A stretch of 64,000 nucleotides of DNA from Crocinitomicaceae bacterium (GCA_020635955.1 JACJYW010000005.1:262572-326571); one strand, 5' to 3'; counted from the stretch's first letter, positions 35,783 to 44,971 are shown. Translations and numbers: made by a program. Notes: generated from the letters alone by a model not told the origin.

Positions 35783-37306
35783 CTATTTCTTTTCTACTTT
35801 GATGATCTTGGATCCTCTATTGGATTCTGTCATCAAATAAGCTTCATTAGAGCTTAATTGACCACATAATCTCGCTCGTAGAGTAAAATTGTCAGCATCT
35901 TCAATTAGAGCGTCCCTATTAGCAATACCTTTCGCTTTCAATTGAACATAAGATATTTGCGATCTTATGTTATTGAATAGATTATTATACCCGAAATAAT
36001 CAGAAGGAGGTGATTCATTATTCTTTTTAGAATCATTAAAGAACAAATAAAGATCCTTTCCCGTGTTCATAGTAGCGAAAGAAGAAAAGTATCCAAAATC
36101 ATTCGTAGAGTTTTGAAATTTCGGTATTCTATCCGTCCATTTATGATTACCTAGACTGTCAAAATAGCTCACAATGATCGAATTGTAATTGAAATATTCT
36201 GTAGTGGTCGTTACGTTAGTTCTGGGATCGTTTATTCTTTCAATGTATTTATAATATTGTTCACCCAACAAGAAATAGGAATTGTCATCTAAAAGCGCCA
36301 CACTTTTTAATTGATAGTCATTCAATTCTATATCACGGTTCTTATCATCTTTCTTGTAGAACTTATTAAAAATCTCTTCATTGAATTTATACCATGAAGT
36401 GTTTTTTAATGAAAGATCTGCTCCCACGATCATAGAGAAAACACCGTTGATGGAAGGATTTTTTGTTTCGTTAAAATAACCTGAGATGATCACATCACCA
36501 TCTTTGTGTAATTGCATATCAATACCATTGGCCCACTTGTTTTTCAATCGAATATCAAATTCCTTTAGGAACTTGCCTTTAGTATCGTATGACCAAAGTG
36601 CATATTGATTGTTAACGGCTTGATCAACTTCGGGTGCTCCGCTGAGGTCATAAGCATAGTTGCAAAGAATAAAAATTGGGGAATTACTTGAAAATCGAAT
36701 TTTCTCTATCCTCAATGTTTGCAACGCCATTGGTGATTTGATCGTCTGTTTCCATTCCATTTCACCATCAGAAGAAACTTTTATAAGATCAATTTCCTGC
36801 TCTATCATTTGAGAATATCTAAGGTGTGACGCTACCAGGAAGCCATTCTTATCTTCAGATTCCTTTATAAAATCTACTTCATCAGTTACCAGTGTATCCA
36901 GAATAACAACTTTCTCTCTTTCTAAGATCTCGTTAAATACTTCAACCCCGAGTAATCTGGTTTTATCACGCTCTGAGTCTAAATGTGAGAACAAATAGAA
37001 TTTTCCCTTTTGATAGAATATCTCCTGAGGATCGTTAGTATATCCATCTATTACCTGTGAGTAGATATTCTTGCTGTTCACCAATTGCAGATCTCCCTTG
37101 TGAAAATTGCGGATGATCAACTCTTGCTTTCGTTTATTAAAATAGATATAATCAGCTGTAAATAAACCTATTGAATTTTCACCGATAAAGCCTGAGAAAT
37201 TTTCCTTACGATCAGTGCTATATTCAATACCCATCAATGGCTCTTTCAATTGCGCAATGGAAATTGAAGAGAAACAAATAAATCCTATTAAAATGATATT
37301 CCTCAC
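35783..37306 (-). CDS. Exported protein of unknown function, possibly propeller-like
   Basis: This 507-residue protein starts at GTG 37306 and has a signal peptide (RNIILIGFICFSSISIAQ). The mature part has repeated short beta patterns such as KGKFYLFSHLDSERDKTRLL and DGDVIISGYFNETKNPSING that resemble the blades of a beta-propeller, but no named repeat motif can be claimed. There is no T9SS sorting domain; it ends in RGSKIIKVEKK. It is convergent with the lptC operon, with only 2 bp between stop codons. Function is unknown. Confidence 0.78.
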   Translation of the reverse strand: MRNIILIGFICFSSISIAQLKEPLMGIEYSTDRKENFSGFIGENSIGLFTADYIYFNKRKQELIIRNFHKGDLQLVNSKNIYSQVIDGYTNDPQEIFYQKGKFYLFSHLDSERDKTRLLGVEVFNEILEREKVVILDTLVTDEVDFIKESEDKNGFLVASHLRYSQMIEQEIDLIKVSSDGEMEWKQTIKSPMALQTLRIEKIRFSSNSPIFILCNYAYDLSGAPEVDQAVNNQYALWSYDTKGKFLKEFDIRLKNKWANGIDMQLHKDGDVIISGYFNETKNPSINGVFSMIVGADLSLKNTSWYKFNEEIFNKFYKKDDKNRDIELNDYQLKSVALLDDNSYFLLGEQYYKYIERINDPRTNVTTTTEYFNYNSIIVSYFDSLGNHKWTDRIPKFQNSTNDFGYFSSFATMNTGKDLYLFFNDSKKNNESPPSDYFGYNNLFNNIRSQISYVQLKAKGIANRDALIEDADNFTLRARLCGQLSSNEAYLMTESNRGSKIIKVEKK

Positions 37307-37380
37307 TGTACTATAAAGATAAGTGAAATCTGTATTATGATGTCAAGAGTGGAAAAAGGTAATCTTAATTGTGTTCAGGA

Positions 37381-38457
37381 TCAAGACTTTAAAACACGTT
37401 CTTTTAATGGAATGGCATTGTTCTTATTGGCCAACTGCCCGCAAGCGGCATCAATGTCTTTGCCACGTGATCTTCTAACATTTACTACCAAATTGCATGA
37501 TTCAAGATATCTGGCAAATGCATCTACCTTCTTAGGGTCTGCCTGTTGAAACTCCCCCTCATCAATGGGATTGTATTCAATGATGTTGATCTTTACCGGA
37601 ATATTTTTACAGAAGTCAGCCAATTCTTTAGCGTCTTCAAGAGAGTCGTTAAAATCCTTAAAAATGATATATTCGAAGGTGATTCGAGTATTCGTTTCAG
37701 CATAGAAATATTTCAGTGATTCTGCCAACACCTCTAAATTATTGCTGTCATTGATCTCCATAATGGCTGATCGTTTTTCATCATTAGCCGCATGAAGGGA
37801 TAAAGCCAAATTGAACTTTACCTTATCATCTCCCATTTTTTGGATCATTTTAGCAATGCCTGCAGTAGAAACAGTTACTCTTTTTGGAGAGAAGCCTAAG
37901 CCATCTTCTGAGCAGATCATGTCTATACCACCGATCATATTCTTGTAGTTCAATAAGGGTTCCCCCATTCCCATGAATACAATATTGCTTAAGCGTTGGT
38001 TAAAATGCTTTTCAGATAGATCGTTCAATAACTTCACCTGATCGTAGATCTCACCAGGAGTCAGGTTTCGCATCAATTTTAACCTTCCGGTTGCGCAAAA
38101 TTTGCAAGCTAAGCTACATCCAACCTGAGATGATATACAGGCCGTAATACGACTACTGGTTGGAATTAGTACTCCTTCCATTATTTGTCCATCAAAAGAT
38201 CGAAAAGCACATTTAATGGTGCCGTCATTGGAGTGTTGTTGATCAGAAATACTTACGGCATCTATAAAGTAGTTCTCATTTAAAAAATCGATCACCTTTT
38301 TGGAAATATTGTGCATTTCTTCAAAAGTTTGGGCACCTCTCTTCCATATCCATTCATATACCTGTTTGGCTCTAAATTTCTTTTCGCCAATGCTTTCGAA
38401 TGACTGAATTAGATCTTCTAAAGGGTTACTTCTGATATTTTTTTTGGATATATCCAT
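37381..38457 (-). CDS. rlmN: Dual-specificity rRNA/tRNA adenine-C2 methyltransferase (radical SAM)
   Basis: This enzyme of about 358 residues methylates C2 of A2503 in 23S rRNA and A37 in certain tRNAs. The radical-SAM cluster motif is CSLACKFC (Cys-x3-Cys-x2-Cys, near residue 117). The RlmN-type stretches NIVFMGMGEPLLNYKN and VTVSTAGI are present, as is the second conserved Cys in DIDAACGQLANK that forms the protein-RNA crosslink. Start ATG 38457 (MDISKKNIRS) is preferred over the TTG two codons upstream. The gene stands alone and is divergent from the DUF2459 gene. Confidence 0.96.
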   Translation of the reverse strand: MDISKKNIRSNPLEDLIQSFESIGEKKFRAKQVYEWIWKRGAQTFEEMHNISKKVIDFLNENYFIDAVSISDQQHSNDGTIKCAFRSFDGQIMEGVLIPTSSRITACISSQVGCSLACKFCATGRLKLMRNLTPGEIYDQVKLLNDLSEKHFNQRLSNIVFMGMGEPLLNYKNMIGGIDMICSEDGLGFSPKRVTVSTAGIAKMIQKMGDDKVKFNLALSLHAANDEKRSAIMEINDSNNLEVLAESLKYFYAETNTRITFEYIIFKDFNDSLEDAKELADFCKNIPVKINIIEYNPIDEGEFQQADPKKVDAFARYLESCNLVVNVRRSRGKDIDAACGQLANKNNAIPLKERVLKS

Positions 38458-38503
38458 AAACAACAGTCACAAAGGTACGTCATAAAACGGGAGTTTCCAG
38501 CGA

Positions 38504-39196
38504 ATGAAAAGAAGCCTTCAAATATTATTACGAGCTGTAGGTCAAATTTTGGCTGCGATTATCACTGCTTTTGTGCTTTTCACGCTGGTTGTAATGACAG
38601 GAGCTTTGATTCCTCACCCTTCAAAGTACAAAGGTGACAAGGTGGTAAGGATATATGTAAGATCTAATGGGATCCACACTGATATTTGTATGCCTACTGA
38701 ATCGGCTATTTATGATTGGAAGAGTTTTGTAGATGTAAAAGATTATCCCTACAACAAAAGATTTGAATATGTGGCTATGGGATGGGGTGATAAAGGCTTT
38801 TACATTGATACTCCTACCTGGGCTGATCTCACTGCTTCTACAACTATTAATGCCCTTTTTATTCCGTCTGCCTGTGCTATGCATGTTGAATATTTAGAAC
38901 ATGTACCCTCAGAATCAGAAATGTGTATACCGGTCGATCTCACAATAGAAGGCTACATCCACTTAACTGATTATATTCGCGAATCGTTTCTCCTTAAAGA
39001 CTATGAGCCAAAATTGATTGAGAATGCATCATATCACGGAACGGATCATTTCTACGAAGCAAATGGCAGATATCATTTATTAGAAACCTGTAATTCATGG
39101 ACCAACGGCGCATTGAAATCTGCAGGTGTCCGAACCGCTAAGTGGGCCATTTTTCCTGAGACTATAATTGGATTTCAATCTGCTAGCAACCCATAG
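38504..39196 (+). CDS. DUF2459 (TIGR02117-type) membrane-anchored protein
   Basis: This 230-residue protein has one N-terminal membrane segment (LAAIITAFVLFTLVVMTGAL) and a periplasmic domain matching the DUF2459 pattern: YVRSNGIHTDICMP, YVAMGWGDKGFYIDTP, YHLLETCNSWTNGAL. The conserved His and Cys in HTDI and ETCNSWTN look like potential catalytic residues of an NlpC/P60-like fold, but no activity is established to my knowledge. The 3' end overlaps the convergent lipoprotein gene by 14 bp. It is probably monocistronic. Confidence 0.85.
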   Translation: MKRSLQILLRAVGQILAAIITAFVLFTLVVMTGALIPHPSKYKGDKVVRIYVRSNGIHTDICMPTESAIYDWKSFVDVKDYPYNKRFEYVAMGWGDKGFYIDTPTWADLTASTTINALFIPSACAMHVEYLEHVPSESEMCIPVDLTIEGYIHLTDYIRESFLLKDYEPKLIENASYHGTDHFYEANGRYHLLETCNSWTNGALKSAGVRTAKWAIFPETIIGFQSASNP

Positions 39197-39872
39197 CTTG
39201 CGGAATTCTTAGGTAATAGGTTTCTTTCTTACCCGTACGAACGTTTGTGCCCATTACTTTGTAAATGAATGCTGAAGGCAATACCCCTGATGGATAATCG
39301 TAAGGCGTTTTTACACCCTTGAGTCTATCTGACCAGAAAGGGGCGCATTTGTTTCTAACGGCAGATCTTATAACTCTCATATCTAGGATAGGAAAGGGCA
39401 ATGGATCATATTCCCAGGGAGCTTTTTGAAATTCAAAAATGTAATAATTGACACTGGTTGGTCTTTCAACATATTGATCGAATCTTAACATTTGCCAATC
39501 CGTGTAACCATGGTACCATTCATCCAGATCACAATGCGGTCCCTCATTCATCACAGATATAGAAGATTCAATTTTAAAGCTTAGGCTGATATTCTTCAAT
39601 GAATCACTATAAAGGTGAATACTTCTTTCTTCTATATTGAAGGAAACCTGCGGAATATCTGATGGGTAGGAAGAATAGTTAGGTTGATCAGACGGGTTGA
39701 ATGACCTTCTGTTGATGATTTGCTTTGGTTCCAAGGGTGTGGAGCTGATACTATCTGGGTCAAAGCTTTTAATTTCTGATATAGAGCCATTGTGCTTTTC
39801 ACTTTCCATATCTGTCTGACACGAAAATTGAATAATGATGCTAGTGGCTAATAAATAGATAAGGAATTTCAT
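39183..39872 (-). CDS. Lipoprotein of unknown function
   Basis: This protein of about 229 residues starts at ATG 39872, giving MKFLIYLLATSIIIQFSC, a lipoprotein signal with the lipobox Cys at 18. An extra upstream ATG at 39890 would only add six residues. The mature part is polar and beta-rich (VSFNIEERSIHLYSD, PTSVNYYIFEFQKAPWEYDP). I recognise no family. It converges on the DUF2459 gene with a 14-bp coding overlap. Confidence 0.75.
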   Translation of the reverse strand: MKFLIYLLATSIIIQFSCQTDMESEKHNGSISEIKSFDPDSISSTPLEPKQIINRRSFNPSDQPNYSSYPSDIPQVSFNIEERSIHLYSDSLKNISLSFKIESSISVMNEGPHCDLDEWYHGYTDWQMLRFDQYVERPTSVNYYIFEFQKAPWEYDPLPFPILDMRVIRSAVRNKCAPFWSDRLKGVKTPYDYPSGVLPSAFIYKVMGTNVRTGKKETYYLRIPQAMGC

Positions 39873-40080
39873 ACTTAAATATCGGTCCAATTTTGAGATT
39901 GAATACCTAACAGACTGATCATAAGATTACCTCTTTATTATTTGTATGCCCGCTCTAATTATCTGTTGTTCAGTGAAGAAATTATTTTTTTCAAAAAGTT
40001 TTATGGAATTTCTGTGAACTACTCATCTAATAAGTGAACATAAGAATTGCTGCCGCTAGATTCTTACAAAACTTGAAATT

Positions 40081-40797
40081 ATGAAAACAAAAATGAAGCT
40101 TTTTTTAGCTGGACTCCTTTTTAGCGGAGCCGTGAATGCACAGGTTACTTTGGGAACAATTAAAGGACAGATCTTTGATCAGGAATATAACTCTTCAATT
40201 CCTAATGCAAGAGTTTGGATTGAAGGGCAAGGTGGAACAAACATTACCAAAGCAGATTTAGATGGAAAATTCAAATTTGAGGCATTAAAGCCGGGTATTT
40301 ATAACCTTTATTCCTGTTCACTTGGGAAAGATACCCTAACTATTCTAGGAGTAGAAGTTAGACCTGATCACATAACTGATCTTGGAAATCAAAATCTTGT
40401 TGCATCCAGTAAGGGATTACCTCCGATTGTAATAAAGTACGAGCAGAAATTGATCGAAAAGGATGTACAAATGTTAGTGATCAAAACAGAGGATATTGAG
40501 CATAGTCCAAACATCAGAAATCCCAAAGAATTGATGGCTTCTATGACTTCTGACATCAAGATCATGGAAGGAACAGATGAGGTGATCATCAGAGGTTCAA
40601 GACCGGGAGATGCTATTTATTATGTAGATGGTGTAAAGTCTCAAGACTTGAATGGAGTGCCGGGAGCAGGAATTGGATCAATGATGTCCTACTCAGGTGG
40701 AATTCCTGCCAAATATGGTGACACAACCGGTGGTGTAATCGTTTTAGAAACGAAAAGTTATTTTGACCTTTACTATGCTTGGAAAGCAAGACAATAG
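40081..40797 (+). CDS. Plug-only TonB-receptor-like protein (carboxypeptidase-regulatory plus plug domain, no barrel)
   Basis: This 238-residue secreted protein has a signal peptide ending GAVNAQ, a carboxypeptidase-regulatory-like domain (about residues 25-105: LGTIKGQIFDQEYNSSIPNA, FEALKPGIYNLYSC), and a TonB-receptor plug-like domain (about 120-228: EVIIRGSRPGDAIYYVDGVK, MSYSGGIPAKYGDTTGG). In a TonB-dependent receptor a roughly 500-600-residue barrel would follow, but the frame stops after KSYFDLYYAWKARQ with a strong terminator 36 bp later. It may act in trans as a periplasmic or surface binding module. The downstream convergent gene encodes a full receptor of a different type. Confidence 0.85.
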   Translation: MKTKMKLFLAGLLFSGAVNAQVTLGTIKGQIFDQEYNSSIPNARVWIEGQGGTNITKADLDGKFKFEALKPGIYNLYSCSLGKDTLTILGVEVRPDHITDLGNQNLVASSKGLPPIVIKYEQKLIEKDVQMLVIKTEDIEHSPNIRNPKELMASMTSDIKIMEGTDEVIIRGSRPGDAIYYVDGVKSQDLNGVPGAGIGSMMSYSGGIPAKYGDTTGGVIVLETKSYFDLYYAWKARQ

Positions 40798-40832
40798 TAC
40801 AATAGCGGCTGGTTTAAGCATGGTAATTTTGT

Positions 40833-40861
40833 CTCCGGGAAGCATTTCTCGGAGGCTTTTT
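40833..40861 (+). terminator. Terminator of the plug-only gene
   Basis: CTCCGGGAA (40833-40841) pairs with TTCTCGGAG (40846-40854), with one G-T pair and a 4-nt loop, followed by a T-run. Confidence 0.85.
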
Positions 40862-40920
40862 AATATTAGGTGATGAGAGCAATGGCGAAAGCCGTAAAAC
40901 ACGGACAGTTTGCTTTCAAG

Positions 40921-40954
40921 TCCTCGGTTATGAATAATTAACCGGGGATTTTTT
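40921..40954 (+). terminator. Second hairpin with T-run, possible terminator of a small RNA
   Basis: TCCTCGGTTA (40921-40930) pairs with TAACCGGGGA (40939-40948) and is followed by TTTTTT on the plus strand. Because the plug-only gene already has a terminator, this one could end a short transcript of about 90 nt from 40862, which contains a GGC-GAAA-GCC hairpin. Alternatively it is a backup terminator or serves the convergent receptor gene. Confidence 0.55.
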
Positions 40955-43385
40955 AATTTCCTCCTCCTGTTCTTTTTTCCTCGTCTTCTAAACCTGATTT
41001 ATGCTCCTTATTCTTCTTCATCTCTTTGTTACCAAAGTTATAGCTCAGATTCAAACCAACTTTTCGGCTTTCCCATCCACCAGATCCTTTGATGTAAAGA
41101 TCACCATATTGAAGATCAGCTGTCCAGTATGAGGTAAACAACACGTCATTGGCAAAAATTCGAACTGATAATTGGTCTTTAAAGAACTTCTTCTCCATGG
41201 CCAGATCCAATGAGCCCATCCAGCCTACCAAATAGGTCCCTCCCCAAATAGAAGGTGAATTGACCCAGCCTGATACTTCAAATTTGAATCCACCTTTAAC
41301 AAGGAAAGTATTCGAAGCGTAAATGTTTCCGGTTGTACGGTTGATAGGTTTGAATTTCTCATCCTTTTGAATATAAGAAGTGTTATATCCCTGAAGGTTG
41401 ATGAATAAACTCCACCATTTCTTCACCTGAAATGGCAAACTCACAGTAAGGTTGATCGTTTGTTCATCCGCAACATTTCTTGTTTGAATAAAGTTTTGAG
41501 CAAATCCCAAGGTGTCGGTTACCTGCGCATAATAGTTTTGAACGTAGCTATAGCTTAATGCAGCAGTGTATCTATAATTTCTTGTGTATGATAATCTTAC
41601 ATTATGTGCATATTGTGGTTTAAGTGTTGGATTTCCCTGTCTGTAAGAAAGCTCATCTAACTGACTAATGAATGGATTCAATGTTTGATAATTTGGACGG
41701 GTAATACGTCTGCTATACGTCCATGACCAAATGCTTTTCATGCTTGGGGTCCAGGTTAAACCTGCACTTGGAAATAATTGTGGATTATTTCTGTTCACTG
41801 TGTCAAGGTAAGTTCCCTGATCCGTGTAGAGGTCACCTTTTGAAATGTTGTGTTCGTAGCGCAAACCTAATTGCATGTTCCATTTCATCCCAAACTGTCT
41901 GCCATAATTAACATAGGCCGCACCTATATTTTCAAGATAATTGAAGTCATTACTTCTGCTTGAAACCAATGAATCAACATTGTTTGTTACGGTGTAAAAC
42001 CTGAAGTCATTTTTTGTAGATACCATTGAAAACTTTGCACCAAACCCTAATTTCCCTTTCCAGGCATATTGCGAATAATCCATTTTAATGGAAGCAATTC
42101 CAATTTCAGTTGGGCTTACAATTCTGTAATTGTTTTCAAATAGAATATTATTCATGGTATCCGTATACACATTGGGTTGAAAGGCATCAGAAGTTCTGTC
42201 AAACCAGGCATAATCAAGGTCCATGATCAATTCTTTTCCAAGTGTATCCGCGAAGCGATAATTGATGTTTCCAGTGGCTTGAATATTTCGTCCTTCGGTA
42301 ATATTATCTGCTGTCAGCACCTGTTCGAAGGGTTGATTCGCCAGTCCAATATGTGTGAATGATTCAGAACTTGCATTGGCAATGAAGTAGTTTCCTGAAG
42401 TAATAAATCCTAAGGTATGTTTGTCATTCAAGAACCAGTCAAGTCCAACTCTTGCCATATGGTTTTTGTTCGGGCTTGTGATATAGGATTCAGAAACGTA
42501 TTGATTACCATTTTGCAACCTGTCAAAAAGAAGAAATACTCTTTGAGCTCCTAATCCATTATTATATGAACCATACAAATTCGTTTTTCTTGTTCGGTTA
42601 TTCAAAGAAATGGACCCATTAAATCGGTGATTTAGACCTTCACCTTCGAACCCAATTCCATAGTTGTATCCGGCATTGATAGTTCCATTAGTACCTAAGT
42701 TCTTATCTTTTTTCAAAATGATATTAATGATCCCGGCATTTCCGGCAGCATCATATTTAGATGAGGGTTGTGTAATGATCTCGATCTTATCTATTTCTGT
42801 TGCGTTCATAGATTTCAGAAAGTTCACAAGATCATCTCCGGCTAAAAGAGTGGGTTTGTGATCAATATAGACCTGAACACCTGCTTTTCCTTCCAGCATA
42901 ATGTTGTTTTGATTATCTATGATCACACCTGGAGCCTTACGCAACAGATCAAATCCGTTCTCACCCGTAGCATTAATCGTATTATCCACATTAAATACCA
43001 TTTTATCCGGATGCACTTCTATAATAGGTCTGATCTTCACCACTTCAATGGCTTCTAATTCAGCATCACCCTTCATTTCTATCTCACCCATATCCTTATT
43101 GGCATCTTTGATGGTAAAGGCATCAGACAGGTAATTTTTAAGCCCCACCATCTTCACTTCTAGAAAATAGGTACCATTGGAAACGCCTGAAATATCGAAA
43201 ATTCCCAGGGTATCACTAAATCCCACTTTCGCTACTGTTGAGTCAGCACTGTTCTTTACAAAAACAGTTGCAAAGGGTACTGCCTCTTCTTGAGAAGATA
43301 AAAGCCCTTTTACCTTATAGGTTTGAGCATTACCTGAAAAACAGATGAAAATAAATAGAGCTAAAGTGGATATTCTGAAAAGCAT
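40953..43385 (-). CDS. TonB-dependent-receptor-like outer-membrane beta-barrel protein
   Basis: This protein of about 810 residues starts at ATG 43385, which gives a proper signal peptide (RISTLALFIFICFSGNAQ). The extra N-terminal codons up to 43406 lack this. Domain order is a carboxypeptidase-regulatory-like domain (residues about 22-105), a plug domain (about 120-215, ENGFDLLRKAPGVIIDNQNN, EIITQPSSKYDAAGNAGIINI), and a large C-terminal barrel of the 'outer-membrane beta-barrel family' type ending SYNFGNKEMKKNKEHKSGLE. The C-terminus has a charged extension rather than the usual aromatic end. Substrate is unknown. There is no adjacent SusD, so this is not a SusCD glycan locus. Confidence 0.9.
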   Translation of the reverse strand: MLFRISTLALFIFICFSGNAQTYKVKGLLSSQEEAVPFATVFVKNSADSTVAKVGFSDTLGIFDISGVSNGTYFLEVKMVGLKNYLSDAFTIKDANKDMGEIEMKGDAELEAIEVVKIRPIIEVHPDKMVFNVDNTINATGENGFDLLRKAPGVIIDNQNNIMLEGKAGVQVYIDHKPTLLAGDDLVNFLKSMNATEIDKIEIITQPSSKYDAAGNAGIINIILKKDKNLGTNGTINAGYNYGIGFEGEGLNHRFNGSISLNNRTRKTNLYGSYNNGLGAQRVFLLFDRLQNGNQYVSESYITSPNKNHMARVGLDWFLNDKHTLGFITSGNYFIANASSESFTHIGLANQPFEQVLTADNITEGRNIQATGNINYRFADTLGKELIMDLDYAWFDRTSDAFQPNVYTDTMNNILFENNYRIVSPTEIGIASIKMDYSQYAWKGKLGFGAKFSMVSTKNDFRFYTVTNNVDSLVSSRSNDFNYLENIGAAYVNYGRQFGMKWNMQLGLRYEHNISKGDLYTDQGTYLDTVNRNNPQLFPSAGLTWTPSMKSIWSWTYSRRITRPNYQTLNPFISQLDELSYRQGNPTLKPQYAHNVRLSYTRNYRYTAALSYSYVQNYYAQVTDTLGFAQNFIQTRNVADEQTINLTVSLPFQVKKWWSLFINLQGYNTSYIQKDEKFKPINRTTGNIYASNTFLVKGGFKFEVSGWVNSPSIWGGTYLVGWMGSLDLAMEKKFFKDQLSVRIFANDVLFTSYWTADLQYGDLYIKGSGGWESRKVGLNLSYNFGNKEMKKNKEHKSGLEDEEKRTGGGN

Positions 43386-43579
43386 GGTAAAATAAGTTTG
43401 TTCCAAATATCAGAATAGTATTCAGCTCACTCACTAAAAAAAATACAAGCGCTCAACAAATGGGTCAAACGTATCTAAAAAAGGTTAATCGGTAAACGCT
43501 AAATCAAACCCCCGTTAGAGAAATATTGTACAAAGAAGTAACTCTAGCCCTTATTTTTCGTACAACCAGCAAAGTTTTG

Positions 43580-43587
43580 TAACTTTG
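43580..43587 (+). promoter_or_regulatory. -7 box of the HU/SPOR gene
   Basis: TAACTTTG matches TAnnTTTG exactly. A TTTTTCG element ends at 43560, 19 bp upstream. The GTG start is only 8 bp downstream, so the message is nearly leaderless. Confidence 0.65.
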
Positions 43588-43595
43588 TAGTAAGC

Positions 43596-44819
43596 GTGAA
43601 ACTGAATAAGCACATATCGGCATTATTGCATGAACACAATTGTGTTATCGTCCCTGACTTTGGAGGGTTCGTAGCAAATTACCGTTCTGCAGTCATAGAT
43701 GATTTGCGTAAGAAGATCCATCCGCCATCAAAAAGCGTTCTTTTCAATGTCAATTTAAAAGATAATGATGGCTTACTCGGAAATTATGTAGCGCGTAAAG
43801 AACAAACTGATTATACCGCAGCATTAGATCTAATAGCGCTTGAAGTTAAAAACTGGAAACAAGAGTTATCAGCCGGTCAACGCATAGAAATAGGTGAAGT
43901 TGGTTTTCTGTATGAAGAGAATGGCAAGGTTCATTTTGAGCAATCCAGAGAAGTTAATCTGTTAATGCAGGCTTACGGTTTAAGATCTATAGATTTTGTC
44001 AATTTTAAACAAGAAGAGAAAGTTCAGCATGTTCAGCAAAGAGAAGTAATTCAAACTACTTCAAAGGTTGAGGATAAACCGCTAGAGCTTGTAGTTGATA
44101 AAACTATATCAAAAGAAAATAAGGGTGTTGAAGAAAAGCATAACATTTCCGCGAAAAAAGAAACACCAGTTATAAAGCTTGATCCAACTCATGCAATCAA
44201 TGAAGTAAAAGATCAGGAAGAGAATGAGGAGGTTATTCCTATTCGAAAGCCGAATAGGGTTAAAACCATAATGAAATATACCGCAGCAGTATTATTTGTT
44301 CCGGTTTTATTTTATTCTTACTGGATTCCAATGGAAACTGATTTTCTGGAAACCAGAATGATCCATTTCTCTGATTTTAATCCGGTTCATAAACAAAGTG
44401 AAAAGAAATATCAATCAAGAGAAAAAGAAGTTCATTTTCCTGAAATTGCTGAAACCAATACCTGGGAACAATTAACTGAAAATATTGATGCCAGCGTTTA
44501 TAACTATGAAGTTTCTGAAGACTTTTACGTTCCAATCAATTTAGAAAATGAGTCTGGTTCTGGGCTTTCAACGAATGATGAGCAGCAAGTTTCATTAAGT
44601 GGAAACTATCATATTATTGTGGGGTGTTTTTCAGTAAAAGATAACGCAAGCAATTTGGTAAATGACCTGCAACAACAAGGTTATTCTGCTGCAATTTTGG
44701 ATAAAAACAAAGGTCTCCACCGAGTTACCGCTGGTGGATATGATACCAGAGATGCCGCTAATTCAGCCTTAGATAATCTAAAAGGTTCTGGTCAATCTGG
44801 CTGGATCTTGAAAAAATAG
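43596..44819 (+). CDS. CCDC81-type HU domain and SPOR domain membrane protein
   Basis: This 407-residue protein starts at GTG 43596. The N-terminus has two CCDC81-like HU domains (about residues 1-130: LNKHISALLHEHNCVIVPDF, GGFVANYR). A charged linker follows, then one transmembrane helix (about residues 228-245, KYTAAVLFVPVLFYSYWIP), and a C-terminal SPOR domain (about 335-407, YHIIVGCFSVKDNASNLVNDL). SPOR domains bind denuded septal peptidoglycan, so a link between nucleoid-like DNA binding and the division site is attractive, but it is an inference from domains. The gene has its own promoter and a compact hairpin region after it. Confidence 0.88.
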   Translation: MKLNKHISALLHEHNCVIVPDFGGFVANYRSAVIDDLRKKIHPPSKSVLFNVNLKDNDGLLGNYVARKEQTDYTAALDLIALEVKNWKQELSAGQRIEIGEVGFLYEENGKVHFEQSREVNLLMQAYGLRSIDFVNFKQEEKVQHVQQREVIQTTSKVEDKPLELVVDKTISKENKGVEEKHNISAKKETPVIKLDPTHAINEVKDQEENEEVIPIRKPNRVKTIMKYTAAVLFVPVLFYSYWIPMETDFLETRMIHFSDFNPVHKQSEKKYQSREKEVHFPEIAETNTWEQLTENIDASVYNYEVSEDFYVPINLENESGSGLSTNDEQQVSLSGNYHIIVGCFSVKDNASNLVNDLQQQGYSAAILDKNKGLHRVTAGGYDTRDAANSALDNLKGSGQSGWILKK

Positions 44820-44826
44820 GGGCTTC

Positions 44827-44882
44827 CCACGCCGTTAGCGTGGTCGGGCTTTCAATAGTCGCTTTCCCGAGATATTCGGGAA
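44827..44882. repeat. Two adjacent hairpins in the gap after the HU/SPOR gene
   Basis: CCACGC-cgtta-GCGTGG (44827-44843) and TTCCCGA-gatat-TCGGGAA (44864-44882) are perfect short inverted repeats. Neither has a clear T-run. The second has the same CCCGA/TCGGG core as the tRNA-Ala terminator and repeat near the start of the window. The remainder of the gap up to 44972 holds nothing recognisable. Confidence 0.6.
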
Positions 44883-44971
44883 GAGCTCCAACAAACCTTT
44901 CAATCCCTAAGCCGTTTATTCATCTTTTTATGCACTTTATCCTTCATTTTGATTACTGGAACAACTAAATA

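Noticed and set aside
35771..35792. Strong terminator between the small membrane protein gene and the convergent exported protein gene
   Set aside because: The inverted repeat is almost purely A/T with no clear T-run, so it is too weak to list as a terminator.
40953..43385. SusC/SusD glycan utilisation locus
   Set aside because: There is no SusD gene and the receptor is of a different outer-membrane barrel type.
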